A DNA stretch of 64,000 nucleotides, taken from assembly GCF_019192965.1 (NCBI RefSeq), contig NZ_JAHTKU010000022.1, forward strand, positions 124,001 through 188,000, written 5' to 3'. Positions 16,987-23,851 of the stretch are shown here, piece after piece. Source of the DNA: Nocardioides daeguensis (GTDB lineage: Bacteria > Actinomycetota > Actinomycetes > Propionibacteriales > Nocardioidaceae). The translations under genes and the position numbers were made by a program. The notes beneath the pieces were generated by a model. It was not told the origin of the DNA. It saw only the letters and a list, made by a program, of their open reading frames with translations, and did no database searches. Position 1 is the first letter of the stretch; every line of letters starts with the position of its first letter.

Positions 16987-18149
16987 ACTGTCCGTCCTGT
17001 CAGGCCGCGCTCGCGCCCGGGGCCCGCTTCTGCGAGAACTGCGGGGCGCAGCTCGATGCCGCCGCCGCGCCTGCTCCGGTGGCGGCGGTCTCCGCCGACC
17101 ACCCGCTCGGTGACGCCCCGATCAGTGCGCCCACCCGGAAGCCGGCGGCCGCACTGCCCGACCCGCCGGCGCCCGCCGGGCGACGGGCCTGCACGGAGTG
17201 CGGGGGAGAGGTCGGCCCGGACCTGTACTGCCTCGAGTGCGGGACCAAGGCACCCAGCGAGCGCGACCACTTCCGGGAGCAGCCCGCGCCCTGGGTCGCG
17301 GGCGTGTGCGACAAGGCGATCGGCAAGAACCGCAACGAGGACGCCATGGCGCTGCTCGCCGGCGCCGAACCGGGCTCGCGGGCGGTCCTCATCGTGATGG
17401 ACGGCGTCTCCAACTCCATCGACTCCGACGTCGCCTCGCTGGCCGGGGCGCGCGCGGCGCGGGAGGTGCTGCGGATGCCGTTGCCGGTGGGCATGGGTAC
17501 GCCGGAGAGCCGCGACGCCGCCGTACGCAAGGTGTTGACCGACGCCGCGGCCGCCGCCAACACGGCGATCGTCGCGGTCACCGACCCCGACTCGCCCAAC
17601 CCGGCCTCGGCGACCTTCACCGCCGCGGTGCTGGAGGGGCGGCGGATCACCTGGGCCAACATCGGCGACTCGCGCTCGTACTGGCTGCCCGACGCCGGCA
17701 CGCCGGTCCAGCTCACCGTCGACGACTCCGTCGCCCAGGCCCAGATCGCCGCCGGCGTCGCCCGCGAGGTCGCCGAGACCGGGCCGCAGGCACACGCGAT
17801 CACCAAGTGGCTGGGCCGCGACTCCGAGGACCAGAAGCCGACCGTCGGAGCCCTCGAGGTCGACGGCAGCGGCTGGCTGCTGGCCTGCTCCGACGGACTG
17901 TGGAACTACGCCTCCGAACCGGAGGCGCTGGCCGCGCAGGTCCGCGCCGCCGCCACGAGCGACCCCCTCGCCCTCGCCCTCGCGCTCGTCGCGTTCGCGA
18001 ACGGCTCCGGCGGGCACGACAACGTCACCGCCGCCGTCGCTCGGGTCGACCTGACCCCGTCGGCGGTCCCGCCGCCCCCGCCGCCGCCACCGGTGGTCGG
18101 GCAGAATGACCAGACGCCGACCCCAGGAGGAGAGCCGAGCGATGGCTGA
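16983..18149 (+). CDS. PP2C-family Ser/Thr phosphatase with N-terminal zinc ribbons
   Basis: The 388-residue protein carries two N-terminal zinc ribbons (CPSCQAAL...FCENCGAQL and CTECGGEV...YCLECGTKA) and a metal-dependent phosphatase domain with RNEDAM, MDGVSNS, NIGDSRSYW, SDGLWNY and GGHDNVT, which supply the metal-binding aspartates. It ends in a proline-rich tail. Following pknG directly by a GTGA overlap, it is the likely opposing phosphatase. The zinc ribbons resemble those of the kinase and FHA protein and may dock the three together. Confidence 0.9.
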   Translation: MNCPSCQAALAPGARFCENCGAQLDAAAAPAPVAAVSADHPLGDAPISAPTRKPAAALPDPPAPAGRRACTECGGEVGPDLYCLECGTKAPSERDHFREQPAPWVAGVCDKAIGKNRNEDAMALLAGAEPGSRAVLIVMDGVSNSIDSDVASLAGARAAREVLRMPLPVGMGTPESRDAAVRKVLTDAAAAANTAIVAVTDPDSPNPASATFTAAVLEGRRITWANIGDSRSYWLPDAGTPVQLTVDDSVAQAQIAAGVAREVAETGPQAHAITKWLGRDSEDQKPTVGALEVDGSGWLLACSDGLWNYASEPEALAAQVRAAATSDPLALALALVAFANGSGGHDNVTAAVARVDLTPSAVPPPPPPPPVVGQNDQTPTPGGEPSDG

Positions 18150-19431
18150 GTTCAGCGCCGCCGTCTACCAGAACGAGTTCCTGCCCGACGGCGGGACCGA
18201 CGTCAACGCGATCGTGACGATCACCTGCAAGGGCGCCGGCACGGCCGGCCAGTCCGGCGCGGGCAGCGCCGGCGAGATCATCATCGTCGACACCTCCGGC
18301 TCGATGGGCCCGGCGACGATGGCCGCCGCCAAGGAGGGCGCCCAGGCCGCGCTCGCCGAGATCGTCGACGGCACCTACTTCGCCGTCATCGCCGGCGCCG
18401 ACCGGGCGATGCTCGCCTACCCGCAGGTCTCCAGCGGCCCCGGCATGGTGCAGATGGACGCCCGGACCCGGTTGGAGGCCTCCGCCGCGATCGACCGCTT
18501 CGTCGGCAGCGGCGGTACGGCGATCAGCACCTGGCTCGACCTCGCCGGCCAGCTCTTCTCGTCGGTCGGCGCGGTCACCCAGCGCCATGTCCTGCTGCTC
18601 ACCGATGGCGAGAACCGCGAGCGCCCCGGCCGCCTCGACGAGGCGATCAACCGCGCGACCGGCTACTTCCAGGCCGACTGCCGCGGTGCCGGCACCGACT
18701 GGCAGGTCGCCGAGATCCGCCGGATCGCGCAGGCCCTGCTCGGCACGGTCGACATCATCCCGAGCCCGGCCGAGATGAAGGCGCAGTTCCAGGAGATCAT
18801 GCGCAACGCCATGGCCCGGGGCGTGGCCGACGCGTCCCTGCGGGTGTGGACGCCGCAGGGCGCCGAGGTGCTGTTCGTGCGCCAGGTGTCGCCGACCGTC
18901 GAGGACCTGACCCACCGTCGTACGCCGGTCAACCCGCTCACCGGCGACTACCCGACGGGCGCCTGGTCCGACGAGTCCCGCGACTACCACGTCGCCGTCC
19001 GGGTGCCCGCCAAGGCGATCGGCCAGGAGCAGCTCGCCGCCCGGGTCCAGCTCGCGCTCGGCAGCGACGTCGTCGCGCAGGGCCTGGTCAAGGCGACCTG
19101 GTCGAACAACTCCGAGCTCACCACCCGCATCGACCAACAGGTCGCCCACTACACGGGCCAGGCCGAGCTGGCGCAGGCGATCCAGGAGGGTCTGGCGGCC
19201 AAGGCCGCCGGCGACGAGGCCACCGCGACCACCAAGCTCGGGCGGGCGGTCCAGCTGGCCGCCGAGACCGGCAACGAGGAGGCCACCTCCAAGCTGCGCA
19301 AGGTCGTCGACGTCGACAACGAGGAGACCGGCACAGTCCGTCTCAAGCGCGCGGTCGAGAAGGCCGACGAGATGGCCCTCGACACCGCCTCCACCAAGAC
19401 CACGCGGATCCGCAAGGAGCCCACAGCATGA
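18142..19431 (+). CDS. von Willebrand factor A domain protein of the pknG cluster
   Basis: The 429-residue cytoplasmic protein has a complete MIDAS motif (VDTSGSM near residue 49, threonine region TDGENRE near 154) for a divalent-cation-dependent protein contact, then a beta-rich middle and a helical C-terminus. The ATG at 18142 has GGAGG upstream and overlaps the phosphatase gene by 8 bases. vWA proteins of this type are commonly found with TelA, AAA+, PP2C and kinase genes in bacterial stress modules. Its partner here is unknown. Confidence 0.88.
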   Translation: MAEFSAAVYQNEFLPDGGTDVNAIVTITCKGAGTAGQSGAGSAGEIIIVDTSGSMGPATMAAAKEGAQAALAEIVDGTYFAVIAGADRAMLAYPQVSSGPGMVQMDARTRLEASAAIDRFVGSGGTAISTWLDLAGQLFSSVGAVTQRHVLLLTDGENRERPGRLDEAINRATGYFQADCRGAGTDWQVAEIRRIAQALLGTVDIIPSPAEMKAQFQEIMRNAMARGVADASLRVWTPQGAEVLFVRQVSPTVEDLTHRRTPVNPLTGDYPTGAWSDESRDYHVAVRVPAKAIGQEQLAARVQLALGSDVVAQGLVKATWSNNSELTTRIDQQVAHYTGQAELAQAIQEGLAAKAAGDEATATTKLGRAVQLAAETGNEEATSKLRKVVDVDNEETGTVRLKRAVEKADEMALDTASTKTTRIRKEPTA

Positions 19432-19502
19432 ACCACCCCACGACGTTCTCCGCTTCCCCCGCTGCGCTCCTCCAGCGCACAACGTCGTGGGGACCCCGGT
19501 GA
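19428..19502 (+). CDS. 24-residue relay ORF made of a palindromic repeat
   Basis: An ATG overlaps the vWA stop (ATGA at 19428) and opens a 24-codon frame whose TGA overlaps the GTG of the FHA gene (19499). Almost the whole ORF is an inverted repeat. Translation of a functional peptide is doubtful, but the arrangement would keep ribosomes moving from the vWA gene to the FHA gene across the inserted repeat. Confidence 0.4.
   Translation: MNHPTTFSASPAALLQRTTSWGPR
19436..19492. repeat. Inverted repeat between vWA and FHA genes
   Basis: CCCCACGACGTT (19436-19447) and AACGTCGTGGGG (19481-19492) are perfect 12-bp arms. Inside them TGCGCT (19463-19468) pairs with AGCGCA (19474-19479). It looks like an inserted palindromic element in an otherwise seamless operon. 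Confidence 0.75.
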
Positions 19503-20302
19503 GCACCTGCCCGTCCGGGCACGAGTCGGCCTCGGACGACTACTGCGACGTCTGCGGCCTGCCGATCCCGGCCGGCGGGGCCACGCCGGTCCCGGACGGG
19601 TCGGGTGCCGCGCCTGCTTCCGCGGAACCCGCGGCGCCGGCGGCGGCGCCCTCGACGCCCTCGACGGCCGAGTGCCCCAACTGTCAGGCGGCCAACCCGC
19701 CCAACGCGCTGTTCTGCGAGGCCTGCGGCTACGACTTCACCACCGGCTCGCTGCCGCGCCCGGTCACGCCGTCCGTCCTCGACCTCGGGGCGCCCGCCGC
19801 TCCGGCCGGCACCGACGACCCCGGCACGGCCGACGCGAAGGGGACCGGGAGTGTCGCGCCCGCCGGATCGGCCGCGGAATCCATCGCGCCGCCACTCGCC
19901 GACGCCTGGGTGGCCGAGGTCTGGATCGACCCGGACTGGTACGCCGACCAGGAGTCGACCGACCCGCTCCCGTCCGCGGGCGTGCCGACCGTCGTACCCC
20001 TGCGGACGACGTCGATCCTGGTCGGCCGGACCTCCCGCAGCCGTGGCATCCACCCCGATATCGACCTGGCCACCGACAACGGCATCAGCCGGCGGCACTG
20101 CCAGCTCACCACCGACGGCACCCGATGGTGGGTGGAGGACCTCGGCTCGTCCAACGGCACCTACCTCGGCTCCGCCGTCGGTCCGTTGCCGAAGGACCCG
20201 GTGCCGGCGGGGGAGAAGCGTGAGATCGCCCCGGACGCGCGGGTCTACCTCGGCGCCTGGACGCGGATCGTCATCCGCCGGGCCCAGCCCGGCGAGGTCT
20301 GA
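19499..20302 (+). CDS. FHA-domain protein with N-terminal zinc ribbons
   Basis: The 267-residue protein has two zinc ribbons (DDYCDVCGLPI near residue 14 and CPNCQAAN...FCEACGYDF near 60-82), a Pro/Ala linker and a C-terminal FHA phosphothreonine-binding domain with LVGRTSRS, ISRRHCQL and SSNGTYLG. In mycobacteria the FHA protein GarA is the PknG substrate that switches glutamate metabolism, though it lacks this zinc-ribbon pair. The location at the end of the pknG operon makes this protein a likely reader or substrate. GTG 19499 is preferred over GTG 19487, which lies in the repeat. Confidence 0.88.
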   Translation: MSTCPSGHESASDDYCDVCGLPIPAGGATPVPDGSGAAPASAEPAAPAAAPSTPSTAECPNCQAANPPNALFCEACGYDFTTGSLPRPVTPSVLDLGAPAAPAGTDDPGTADAKGTGSVAPAGSAAESIAPPLADAWVAEVWIDPDWYADQESTDPLPSAGVPTVVPLRTTSILVGRTSRSRGIHPDIDLATDNGISRRHCQLTTDGTRWWVEDLGSSNGTYLGSAVGPLPKDPVPAGEKREIAPDARVYLGAWTRIVIRRAQPGEV

Positions 20303-20353
20303 GGGCTTCGGACGCCGGTTCCTGTGACCGCCGGTATCTGCCACCATGCGTCC

Positions 20354-21247
20354 ATGGCGATCAAGGACCAGGTCATCCTCATCACCGGCGGCGCGCGCGG
20401 CATCGGGCTCGAGACCGCGAAGGCGCTCGCGGCGAAGGGCGCCCGGCTGGCGCTGACCGACCTCGACGCCCCGGCCCTGGCCGACGCCGTCGCGGCGATC
20501 GGGGCCGAGCGGTGCGAGGGCATCGTCGCCGACGTGTGCGACCTGTCGGCGATGGAAGCGGCGGTCGCGACCACACTCGAGCGGTTCGGCCGGATCGACA
20601 CGGTGCTGGCCAACGCCGGCATCGCCAGCTACGGCTCGGTGATGGCGATCGACCCCGCCGCCTTCCAGCGCACCATCGACATCAACGTCGTCGGCGTCTT
20701 CAACACCGCCCGAGCCTCGGTCCCGGCGCTCGCGGAGAGCAAGGGCTACCTGCTGGTGGTCTCGTCATTGGCCGCGTTCGCCGCCGCACCCGGCCTGGCG
20801 GCGTACAACGCCAGCAAGGCGGGTGTCGAGCACTTCGCGAACGCACTGCGGCTCGAGGTCGCGCACCAGGGGATCGCGGTCGGAACGGCGCACATGTCGT
20901 GGATCGACACGCCGCTGGTGCAGGACGCCAAGAGCGACCTGCCGGCCTTCGAGGAGATGCTGAGCAAGCTCCCGCCGCCGCTGAACCGCACGACCGGGGT
21001 CGAGGCGTGCGTGAAGGCGTTCGTGAAGGGCGTCGACAAGCGGTCGCGGCACGTCTACTGCCCGGGCTGGGTGCGCGGCGCGGGCCTTGCCCGCAACGTC
21101 ATCAACTCCGCCGTGGGCACCCTGCCCGTCCTCAAGCTGGTTCCTGACCTGCTGCCCCGCATGGACGCCGAGGTGCGTGCGCTCGGCCGCTCCACCAGCG
21201 CCCGGATCGTCGCCAACGACGAGCGAGTGGCGGCAGGGAAGAGCTGA
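20354..21247 (+). CDS. Short-chain dehydrogenase/reductase
   Basis: This 297-residue NAD(P)-dependent oxidoreductase of the classical SDR fold has the cofactor motif TGGARGIG near residue 10, NAG in LANAGIASYG, and the catalytic Ser and YxxxK in VSSLAAF and YNASK. The Asp-containing LTDLDAP after beta-2 suggests NAD preference. The C-terminal extension of about 50 residues matches mycobacterial-type SDRs that act on lipids or steroids. The substrate is unknown. The ATG at 20354 was chosen because the next upstream in-frame start adds a non-conserved leader. It stands alone after the pknG operon. Confidence 0.87.
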   Translation: MAIKDQVILITGGARGIGLETAKALAAKGARLALTDLDAPALADAVAAIGAERCEGIVADVCDLSAMEAAVATTLERFGRIDTVLANAGIASYGSVMAIDPAAFQRTIDINVVGVFNTARASVPALAESKGYLLVVSSLAAFAAAPGLAAYNASKAGVEHFANALRLEVAHQGIAVGTAHMSWIDTPLVQDAKSDLPAFEEMLSKLPPPLNRTTGVEACVKAFVKGVDKRSRHVYCPGWVRGAGLARNVINSAVGTLPVLKLVPDLLPRMDAEVRALGRSTSARIVANDERVAAGKS

Positions 21248-21291
21248 GCGGGGTCGGATCGACCGCCGGACCTGTGGAGTCCGTCCGGGGT

Positions 21292-21369
21292 TGGACGACG
21301 AAACTCACGCTGGGACGAGGAAGCTTCCTCGTCCCAGCGTGAGTTTCACCGGCCGGCCGGTGAAACTCA
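21292..21369. repeat. Palindromic element, copy 1: two overlapping perfect hairpins
   Basis: Positions 21301-21346 form a perfect 46-bp palindrome (arms begin AAACTCACGCTGGGACGAGG). Positions 21340-21369 form a perfect 30-bp palindrome centred on CCGGCCGGCCGG. They share the segment TGAGTTT, so the two hairpins exclude each other in single strands. Copy 2 at 31029-31105 has the same plan with compensated substitutions. It lies between convergent genes. Confidence 0.85.
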
Positions 21370-21371
21370 TT

Positions 21372-21941
21372 TCAGCGACGCGTCGCGATGAGCGCCGACG
21401 CGTCGGGGGCGACCATCACCTCGACGGTGGTGAACCGCTCGTCGGTGAGCCACTCCTCGCGCAGCGTGTCGACCCGGCCGCCGGTGATCGGGGGCCACAT
21501 CTCGCAGGGGAAGAAGTCGTCGAGGACGACGATGCCGCCGGGCTCGACGAGGTCGGCGATCTTGTCGACACCGACCGACGACGGGTCGCCGGAGTCGAGG
21601 AAGAGCAGCGAGAACGGGCCCTTGTCGAGCAGCGTCGACCAGTCCGCCTCGAGGACGTCGACCAGCGGGTCCTCGTCGAAGATCTCGATCGCGGCGGCCG
21701 CGAGCTTGGGGTCGAGCTCGGCGGTGATGATCCGGGCCTTGTCGTTGCGGACGCCCGAGCGCAGCCAGGCCGTGCCAACCCCGCAGCCGGTGCCGAACTC
21801 GGCCATCGTCCCCTCGCGGGTCGCGGCAAGGGCGGCCAACAGGCGGCCGGTCTCGTTGCGGCAGAACGACACGTAGCCCGCGCGCCGGGACACGTCGAAC
21901 GCGCGGTGGACCACGTCAGGAAGCTCGGGGGGCGCGCTCAT
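21372..21941 (-). CDS. Class I SAM-dependent methyltransferase (O-methyltransferase-like)
   Basis: The 189-residue protein has the SAM-binding motif I MAEFGTGCGVGTAWL near residue 46, an acidic TAELDP after beta-2, and a metal-site-like VVLDDFFPCEMWPP near residue 138. This matches small class I methyltransferases related to catechol-type O-methyltransferases. The methyl acceptor is unknown. It is convergent with the SDR gene, with a palindromic element between them, and divergent from the leu leader. Confidence 0.78.
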   Translation of the reverse strand: MSAPPELPDVVHRAFDVSRRAGYVSFCRNETGRLLAALAATREGTMAEFGTGCGVGTAWLRSGVRNDKARIITAELDPKLAAAAIEIFDEDPLVDVLEADWSTLLDKGPFSLLFLDSGDPSSVGVDKIADLVEPGGIVVLDDFFPCEMWPPITGGRVDTLREEWLTDERFTTVEVMVAPDASALIATRR

Positions 21942-22062
21942 GCCCCGAGTCTCACCCCTGCGATCAAGGAGCGGGACGCGGATCTCGGATCGTGGTCGCG
22001 CAGGCCGCCTTCCCCCCGGGCGTCGTCACAGCGGCACCACCGGTCACACCGGTCAGGGGATC

Positions 22063-22128
22063 CATGCGCTTGTCAGGCGTTGCAAACCCCGACAAGCGCA
22101 TGAATCCCCGGACATCCGGGGATTCATG
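22063..22128. repeat. Two interlocking inverted repeats upstream of the leu leader
   Basis: CATGCGCTTGTC (22063-22074) pairs with GACAAGCGCATG (22091-22102). CATGAATCCCCGGA (22099-22112) pairs with TCCGGGGATTCATG (22115-22128) across 2 bases. The arms overlap at CATG, so only one hairpin at a time can be complete. It lies between the divergent methyltransferase and leu promoter regions. Confidence 0.75.
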
Positions 22129-22197
22129 CAGACCGCCTGCCCGCATGCTGGACGAATCGGGGACAACGGCGCCCGGGTCCGCTACCGTCGTCCCATC

Positions 22198-22242
22198 ATG
22201 CGGAGCGCTCTTCTCGTAATCGTGCGCCGCGGCGAGGCCTGA
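22198..22242 (+). CDS. Branched-chain leader peptide (MRSALLVIVRRGEA)
   Basis: A 14-codon ORF carries consecutive Leu-Leu-Val-Ile-Val codons, the sensing design of ilv/leu attenuators. A TACCGT -10-like box (22183-22188) lies 9 bases upstream of the ATG, so the leader is probably close to the transcript 5' end. A strong hairpin begins inside its last codons. leuB lies about 440 bases downstream. Starvation for branched-chain aminoacyl-tRNAs would stall the ribosome here. Confidence 0.75.
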   Translation: MRSALLVIVRRGEA

Positions 22243-22262
22243 GAGAGGCCACCTCGCCGCGG
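22227..22262 (+). promoter_or_regulatory. Attenuator-type hairpins overlapping the leader peptide end
   Basis: CCGCGGCGAGG (22227-22237) pairs perfectly with CCTCGCCGCGG (22252-22262). Within it GGCCT (22236-22240) can pair with AGGCC (22246-22250), competing with the long stem at its top. No U-tract follows, so the mechanism may be rho-dependent or act on translation. The remaining 240 bases to the next ORF (22263-22502) contain no gene that I can support. Confidence 0.6.
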
Positions 22263-22502
22263 TGATTGCGGCGTTCCCCGATACCGCGTCGGGCTTCTCG
22301 ATCCAACCGAAGAAGTCCTGGCGCATCTCCGATCCGCACCGCGGCGGGCCCACCGGCCGGCAACGCGCGATCCGCATCCCCGTCGCAGTCGAGCTCTTGT
22401 GAGACCCACGAGCTGACGCCCCACCCGCCGTGGTGGGAGAGCCCAGGACGGCACTCGTCCAGCAGCGTCCTCAGCACCCATCAGCCTCACGGAGACTCAG
22501 CG

Positions 22503-22667
22503 ATGTTCACCACCTCGACCCGCCCAGGCGCCCAGTACCGCGACTCCCGCGAGTGGGGGCCGGCCAAGCACGACCCGGAGCACCCCTTCCACCTCGCCCA
22601 GCTCGACACGCCCGCCGCGGGGACTGACCTGCGAGACGGTGACGCCGGGCTTCCCGACGACAACTAG
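22503..22667 (+). CDS. Small 54-residue protein preceding leuB
   Basis: ATG 22503 follows GGAG at a good distance and opens a 54-codon frame beginning MFTTSTRPGAQYRDSREWG and ending in an acidic tail. It stops 11 bases before the leuB ATG. It is hydrophilic with no signal or membrane segment. I do not recognise it. Its position in the attenuated leader suggests a small conserved protein or a translated spacer that couples translation to leuB. Confidence 0.5.
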   Translation: MFTTSTRPGAQYRDSREWGPAKHDPEHPFHLAQLDTPAAGTDLRDGDAGLPDDN

Positions 22668-22678
22668 GTTTTGCTCCC

Positions 22679-23776
22679 ATGACCGACTCCTCTGTTGCAG
22701 CCCCCGTCAGCACCGGCCAGGTCGCCCTCGGCGTCATTCCCGGTGACGGGATCGGCCCCGAGGTGACCGCCGAAGCTCTCAAGGTCCTCGAGGCGGCGGC
22801 GCCGGCCGACCTGAAGTTCGCGCAGACCCGCTACGACCTCGGTGCCGAGCGTTACCTGCGCACCGCCGAGGTGCTGCCCGACAGCGTGCTCGAGGAGATC
22901 CGCAAGCAGGACGTCCTGCTGCTGGGTGCGGTCGGCGGCAAGCCCAACGACCCGAACCTGCCCCCGGGCATCCTCGAGCGCGGCCTGCTGCTGAAGCTGC
23001 GCTTCGAGCTCGACCACTACGTCAACCTGCGCCCCTCGCGCATCTACCCGGGCGCGGTCTCGCCGCTGTCCGACGAGGTGCTGGCCAAGGGCGAGGTCGA
23101 CTTCGTCGTCGTCCGCGAGGGCACCGAGGGCCCCTACACCGGCAACGGCGGTGCGCTGCGCGTCGGTACGCCGGCCGAGGTCGCGACCGAGGTCTCGGTC
23201 AACACGGCGTACGGCGTCGAGCGGGTCATCCGCGACGCCTTCGAGCGCGCCCGCAAGCGTCCCCGCAAGAAGCTCACCCTCGTCCACAAGACCAACGTGC
23301 TGGTGCACGCGGGCCAGGTGTGGTGGCGGCTGTTCCAGGAGGTGGCCGCGGAGTACCCCGACGTCACGACCGACTACAGCCACATCGACGCGGTGATGAT
23401 CTACCTGACGACCGACCCGCAGCGCTTCGACGTCATCGTCACCGACAATCTGTTCGGCGACATCGTCACCGACCTCGCCGCCGCGATCAGCGGGGGCATC
23501 GGTCTGGCCGCGTCCGGCAACGTGAACCCGGACCGCACCGCGCCCTCCATGTTCGAGCCGGTGCACGGCTCGGCCCCCGACATCGCGGGCCAGCTGATCG
23601 CCGACCCGACCGCCGCGATCCTCTCCGGCGCGCTCCTGCTCGACCACCTCGGCCACCCCGAGGCGGCGGCGAAGATCGAGGCCGCGGTGCTCGCCGACCT
23701 CGAGGCGCGGGTGCCGGGCCAGCAGCGTCGTACGCCCGAGGTGGGCGACGCGATCGCTGCCCGAGTAGCCGGCTGA
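22679..23776 (+). CDS. leuB: 3-isopropylmalate dehydrogenase
   Basis: LeuB oxidatively decarboxylates 3-isopropylmalate in leucine synthesis. The 365-residue protein has the family start GVIPGDGIGPEV, the substrate arginines in the LRPSRIYPG region, the VHKTNVL lysine region, and the metal-binding DNLFGDIVTDL aspartates near residue 258, followed by the NAD site PVHGSAPDIAG. TAGGTT at the end of the preceding small ORF could be an internal -10. A branched-chain leader lies upstream; ilvE follows after 75 bases. Confidence 0.96.
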   Translation: MTDSSVAAPVSTGQVALGVIPGDGIGPEVTAEALKVLEAAAPADLKFAQTRYDLGAERYLRTAEVLPDSVLEEIRKQDVLLLGAVGGKPNDPNLPPGILERGLLLKLRFELDHYVNLRPSRIYPGAVSPLSDEVLAKGEVDFVVVREGTEGPYTGNGGALRVGTPAEVATEVSVNTAYGVERVIRDAFERARKRPRKKLTLVHKTNVLVHAGQVWWRLFQEVAAEYPDVTTDYSHIDAVMIYLTTDPQRFDVIVTDNLFGDIVTDLAAAISGGIGLAASGNVNPDRTAPSMFEPVHGSAPDIAGQLIADPTAAILSGALLLDHLGHPEAAAKIEAAVLADLEARVPGQQRRTPEVGDAIAARVAG

Positions 23777-23783
23777 GTCCGCG

Positions 23784-23802
23784 CCGGGGCGCACCGCCCC
23801 GG
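23784..23802 (+). terminator. Hairpin after leuB
   Basis: CCGGGGCG (23784-23791), loop CAC, CGCCCCGG (23795-23802): a perfect 8-bp stem 7 bases after the leuB stop, without a U-tract. It may separate leuB from ilvE. Confidence 0.5.
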
Positions 23803-23851
23803 ACGCGGGCACACGGCCCACTCCCGACCCGCGTTAACGAGGACTAACCTG

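Noticed and set aside
7757..20302. The TelA/vWA cluster as a tellurite resistance (ter) operon
   Set aside because: No TerB, TerC, TerD or TerZ-like genes are present. The core is a PknG/GlnX/GlnH signalling module, so detoxification is not the best reading.
22243..22502. A coding gene between the leu leader and the 54-residue ORF
   Set aside because: Several open frames exist, but none has a ribosome-binding site, a recognisable motif or convincing codon use.
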